Positions 13,909 through 16,645 of a stretch of DNA of 16,645 nucleotides are shown here, one piece after another (positions within the stretch are counted from its first letter, which is position 1; the number at the start of each line of letters is the position of its first letter). Made by a program: the position numbers and the translations under genes. The notes beneath the pieces were generated by a model, which was not told where the DNA came from, did no database searches, and saw only the letters and a program-made list of their open reading frames with translations. The stretch covers positions 1 to 16,645 of the forward strand of contig JBDNFP010000273.1 of the NCBI GenBank assembly GCA_041689775.1, given 5' to 3'. The stretch is from JBDNFP01 sp041689775. GTDB taxonomy: Bacteria > Bacteroidota > Bacteroidia > Cytophagales > Spirosomataceae.

Positions 13909-15801
13909 ATGAGAATTCTCATGAAAAAACTCTTCGTACTTCTTACTCTTTTCGCCAGTACCCTACCGGCGTTTGCTCAGCAAACTCAGAAACCTCCTCT
14001 CCATGGTAAGCATTGGATGGCCATTACGGGAAAACCACTGGCTGCCACCGCCGGAGCCATGACATTTCAAAAAGGCGGTAACGCCGTCGACGCAGCTTGT
14101 GCTATGCTGGCCGCCACCTGCACCATGTGGGATGTACTCAGCTGGGGTGGTGAAACGCAGGCTATGATTTATAATCCTAAAACCAAAAAAGTTATCGCCA
14201 TCAACGCCATGGGTGTAGCACCCACTGGTGCCACACCGGAGTTTTTTAAGAGTAAGGGACTAAATTTCCCTCCACAATATGGACCCTTAGCCGCCACAAC
14301 CCCCGGCACTCCCGGCGGAATAATTCATATGCTGGCTAATTATGGTACGCTGAGTTTGGAGCAAGTACTTGCCCCGGCCATGGAAATGGCGATTGGCTAC
14401 CCCATTGATGCTCAAACCGCCAACAGTATTGAGCGCGGTAAGGAACAGATTAAAGAATGGCCGTACAGCAAGAAGGTATTCCTGCCCCATCTGGGCGAAA
14501 AGCGGGAAGCGCCGCAGCCCGGTGAAATATTTGTCCAAAAAGATCTTCTGGCAACTTTAACAAAATTAGTAGAGGCTGAAAAAGCCGCCCTTAAAAAAGG
14601 AAAAAGCCGCAAGGAAGCCATGATGGCAGCCTACGACCGGTTTTATAAAGGAGATATCGCCCAAGAAATTGTACGAGGAGCACGTGAGCAAGGCGGACTA
14701 TTTACCATGGAGGATCTGGCCAAATGGAAACCCCTTGAAGAAGAGCCTTTGAAAGTAAACTACAAAGGTATTGATGTGTATAAATTGCAGCAATGGACGC
14801 AAGGGCCGGTGCTGTTACAGGCCCTGAATATTCTGGAAAATTTCGACCTGAAAAGTATGGGGTATAATAGTTCGAAGTATATCCATACCGTATATCAGGC
14901 CATGAATCTTTCCTTCGCCGACCGCGACTTTTACTACGGAGATTCCTACGCCGAACCCGCCGAGCCAATGATTGGGCTTTTGAGTAAAGACTACGCAAAG
15001 CAGCGGGCATCGATGATTCAGTACGAAAAGAATGACGCTGCGATTGGTCCGGGGAACCCCTACCCTTTTGAAGGGAAAACCAACCCCTACTCTGAGCTAT
15101 TGAAAAAGAGGGGGTATGAACTCGATACAACCCAACGCAACTTTGCGCCAACCCATGATATCCGCAACAGCTCCTCCCTGAACGAATACATGGATAATCT
15201 ATGGCTGGGCACTACCTCGGTAGAAGCCGCCGATGAGGAAGGCTGGGTAGTTTCCATTACGCCGAGCGGTGGCTGGATTCCAGCCTGCATTGCTGGCAAT
15301 ACGGGAGTTGGGATGAGTCAGCGTATGCAAAGCTTTGTGTTGGATGAAGAATTGAACCCATTTAACGTGGTAGCGCCGGGTAAGCGCCCGCGCGTAACGC
15401 TTACGCCTTCCATGGCTTTAAAGGATAACAAACCCTTTCTCTCTTTTGCTGTGCAGGGTGGCGATACGCAGGATCAGAACCTGTTACAATTCTTCTTAAA
15501 TGTGGTAGAGTTTGGTATGACTGCCCAACAGGCGGCCGAGGCAGCCAACTTCAACTCTAATCAGCTGTGGTTATCTCTGGGAGGTACCCAAGCCGAAGAT
15601 CGGAAGCCAAAACCGGGTCAGATTCTGCTCCACGACGGTACACCGGAAAAAGTGCGGGAAGAACTAAAAAAGATGGGGTATACCCCTAGTTATGACGACC
15701 GCACGAGCGGCCCCATCAATGCCATTTACTTTGACTGGGAACATGGTAGCTTCTGGGGAGGATCCAGCAATCATGGTGAAGATTATGGTATAGGCTGGTA
15801 A
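13909..15801 (+). CDS. ggt: Exported gamma-glutamyltransferase (divergent GGT)
   Basis: The 630 residues start at the ATG at 13909; a second ATG at 13921 is also possible, and both yield a signal peptide (KKLFVLLTLFASTLPAFAQ). The leader CCTAACCTAT just before 13909 favours the first. The large-subunit part shows GGNAVDAACAMLA and PGTPGG. Autocleavage would occur before T435 (numbering from 13909) in LWLGTTSVEAADEEG, where most GGTs have TTH. Small-subunit features follow: GVGMSQRM, PGKRPRVTLTPSMAL and VQGGDTQDQN. GGTs self-cleave and transfer or hydrolyse the gamma-glutamyl group of glutathione and gamma-glutamyl peptides in the periplasm. The missing His after the Thr pair suggests a hydrolase or cephalosporin-acylase-like specificity, but this is inference. 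It is probably co-transcribed with the preceding amidase and ends at a strong terminator. Confidence 0.92.
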   Translation: MRILMKKLFVLLTLFASTLPAFAQQTQKPPLHGKHWMAITGKPLAATAGAMTFQKGGNAVDAACAMLAATCTMWDVLSWGGETQAMIYNPKTKKVIAINAMGVAPTGATPEFFKSKGLNFPPQYGPLAATTPGTPGGIIHMLANYGTLSLEQVLAPAMEMAIGYPIDAQTANSIERGKEQIKEWPYSKKVFLPHLGEKREAPQPGEIFVQKDLLATLTKLVEAEKAALKKGKSRKEAMMAAYDRFYKGDIAQEIVRGAREQGGLFTMEDLAKWKPLEEEPLKVNYKGIDVYKLQQWTQGPVLLQALNILENFDLKSMGYNSSKYIHTVYQAMNLSFADRDFYYGDSYAEPAEPMIGLLSKDYAKQRASMIQYEKNDAAIGPGNPYPFEGKTNPYSELLKKRGYELDTTQRNFAPTHDIRNSSSLNEYMDNLWLGTTSVEAADEEGWVVSITPSGGWIPACIAGNTGVGMSQRMQSFVLDEELNPFNVVAPGKRPRVTLTPSMALKDNKPFLSFAVQGGDTQDQNLLQFFLNVVEFGMTAQQAAEAANFNSNQLWLSLGGTQAEDRKPKPGQILLHDGTPEKVREELKKMGYTPSYDDRTSGPINAIYFDWEHGSFWGGSSNHGEDYGIGW

Positions 15802-15818
15802 AACATAGTATTCTGATG

Positions 15819-15864
15819 AGTCCCTCAGTGTAGCGCATGCAAACTACATCGAGGGACTTTTTTT
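15819..15864 (+). terminator. Rho-independent terminator after the GGT gene
   Basis: AGTCCCTC (15819-15826) pairs with GAGGGACT (15851-15858). After two weak positions TGTAG (15829-15833) pairs with CTACA (15844-15848) around a 10-nt loop, and seven T residues follow (15858-15864). It starts 18 nt after the GGT stop and separates it from the next gene. Confidence 0.88.
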
Positions 15865-15969
15865 ATGTGTTAAAGTTACCGTTCGTTTAATTCTCTATCT
15901 CTTGGGTAAATTATCATTTCTATTTCTTTTACATAAAGTATTTACCGAATCGATTAACCTACCAGAAAC

Positions 15970-16645
15970 ATGAAGAAACGTTATAAAATCATTTCCGCCG
16001 GAGTTATCCCCCTACTCATGCTAACTACTATGGCTTTTAGTCAAAATAAAGACTTGGGGCTATTTGAAGCCCATGGAGATATAGGGACAAATGTAAAAAC
16101 TGGGTCTGCGGTATATAACCCTAAAAACCAGGAATATACGCTCACTGGCTCAGGCTACAATGTTTGGTTTGACCACGATGAATTCCATTTTCTTTGGAAG
16201 AAAATGAAGGGCGATTTTATCCTGTATACGCGCGCCGCTCTCGTGGGCAAAGGGATAGACCCCCATAGGAAAGTAGGTTGGATGGTTCGTTCTAGTCTGG
16301 AAGGAAATGCTGCCCATCTCAATGCGGTAGTACACGGCGACGGTCTCACCTCCCTGCAATACCGGAAAACGACCGGAGCTAACACGGACGAGATTAAAGC
16401 AAACATTACTAACGCCGATGTTATTCAGCTGGAACGTAAGGGTAGTAACTATACTATGCGCGTCGCCAAATTCGGCGAGCCGTTCGTGACTGAAGAAGTT
16501 ACCACCCTTGACCTTGGGGATGAAGTATTCATTGGACTCTTCGTGGGATCACACAACAAAGATGTTGTTGAAAAGGGTATTTTTAAGGATGTACGGATTA
16601 CTGTTCCCGCCCGGGAAGGACTAGTAGCTTACCGGGAATACCACG
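15970..16645 (+). CDS. Exported TolB-like (PD40) protein, N-terminal part
   Basis: The ATG at 15970 opens a signal peptide (MKKRYKIISAGVIPLLMLTTMAFSQ) followed by about 200 residues up to the window edge. The visible part is a beta-sandwich region with LFEAHGDIG, TGSGYNVWFDHDEFHFLWKK, MKGDFILYTR, GIDPHRKVGWMVRSSL, AVVHGDGLTSLQYR and IGLFVGSHNKDV. This is the N-terminal half I know from Bacteroidota proteins often labelled TolB or biopolymer transporter, where it precedes WD40-like PD40 beta-propeller repeats. It is probably periplasmic and a carbohydrate- or protein-binding role is possible, but not shown. It is separated from the GGT gene by a terminator, so it has its own promoter in about 15865-15969, where I see no convincing consensus. 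The family call would be settled by the missing C-terminal half. Confidence 0.8.
   Translation, partial: MKKRYKIISAGVIPLLMLTTMAFSQNKDLGLFEAHGDIGTNVKTGSAVYNPKNQEYTLTGSGYNVWFDHDEFHFLWKKMKGDFILYTRAALVGKGIDPHRKVGWMVRSSLEGNAAHLNAVVHGDGLTSLQYRKTTGANTDEIKANITNADVIQLERKGSNYTMRVAKFGEPFVTEEVTTLDLGDEVFIGLFVGSHNKDVVEKGIFKDVRITVPAREGLVAYREYH

Overview
The window looks like a chromosomal segment of a Bacteroidota bacterium, most likely of the order Cytophagales. This is inferred from exported proteins whose signal peptides end in A-Q or S-Q, beta-sandwich repeat proteins, a TPR/transmembrane/LuxR-type HTH regulator typical of the phylum, A-rich leaders without Shine-Dalgarno sequences, and moderate GC. I cannot name a genus.

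Left part, all on the minus strand (1-7529). The window opens inside the 5' end of an IS1-family element (1-139). The element is inserted into a very large exported surface protein gene (about 140-4511), which carries at least five PPC-like beta-sandwich repeats behind a novel-looking N-terminal region. That gene looks dead three times over: a stop codon exactly at the predicted signal-peptide cleavage site (4410-4412), a 1-nt frameshift near 981-990, and the IS1 insertion at 139/140. Upstream of it are four copies of GTAGACAA and a TPR-TM-LuxR regulator gene (4711-6369). Upstream again is a smaller exported protein with a related C-terminal domain, also split by a frameshift (6499-7529). This looks like a surface-protein locus with its own regulator that is decaying or that carries assembly indels.

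Right part, mostly on the plus strand (7817-16645). There are four exported amide-bond hydrolases of four unrelated folds: an M28 zinc peptidase and a lipoprotein-type amidase-signature enzyme (34 nt apart, probably one transcript), then a Tat-exported acetamidase/formamidase-family protein and a gamma-glutamyltransferase (about 70 nt apart). Between the pairs sits a minus-strand unit of two small glycosyltransferase genes (10930-12338), neither with an ATG start. A clear terminator follows the GGT gene, and then comes the 5' part of an exported TolB-like/PD40 protein that runs off the window.

Functional reading (inference): the right part is a periplasmic or outer-surface peptide and amide degradation block, in which a peptidase, a GGT and two amidases could together release amino acids and ammonia. 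The left part is a surface adhesin-like locus under a TPR-LuxR regulator. I see no rRNA, tRNA, CRISPR array, phage gene or defence system. No wholly new system stands out; the most unusual content is the multiply broken giant surface gene, its repeat-bearing promoter region, and the cluster of unrelated exported amidohydrolases.
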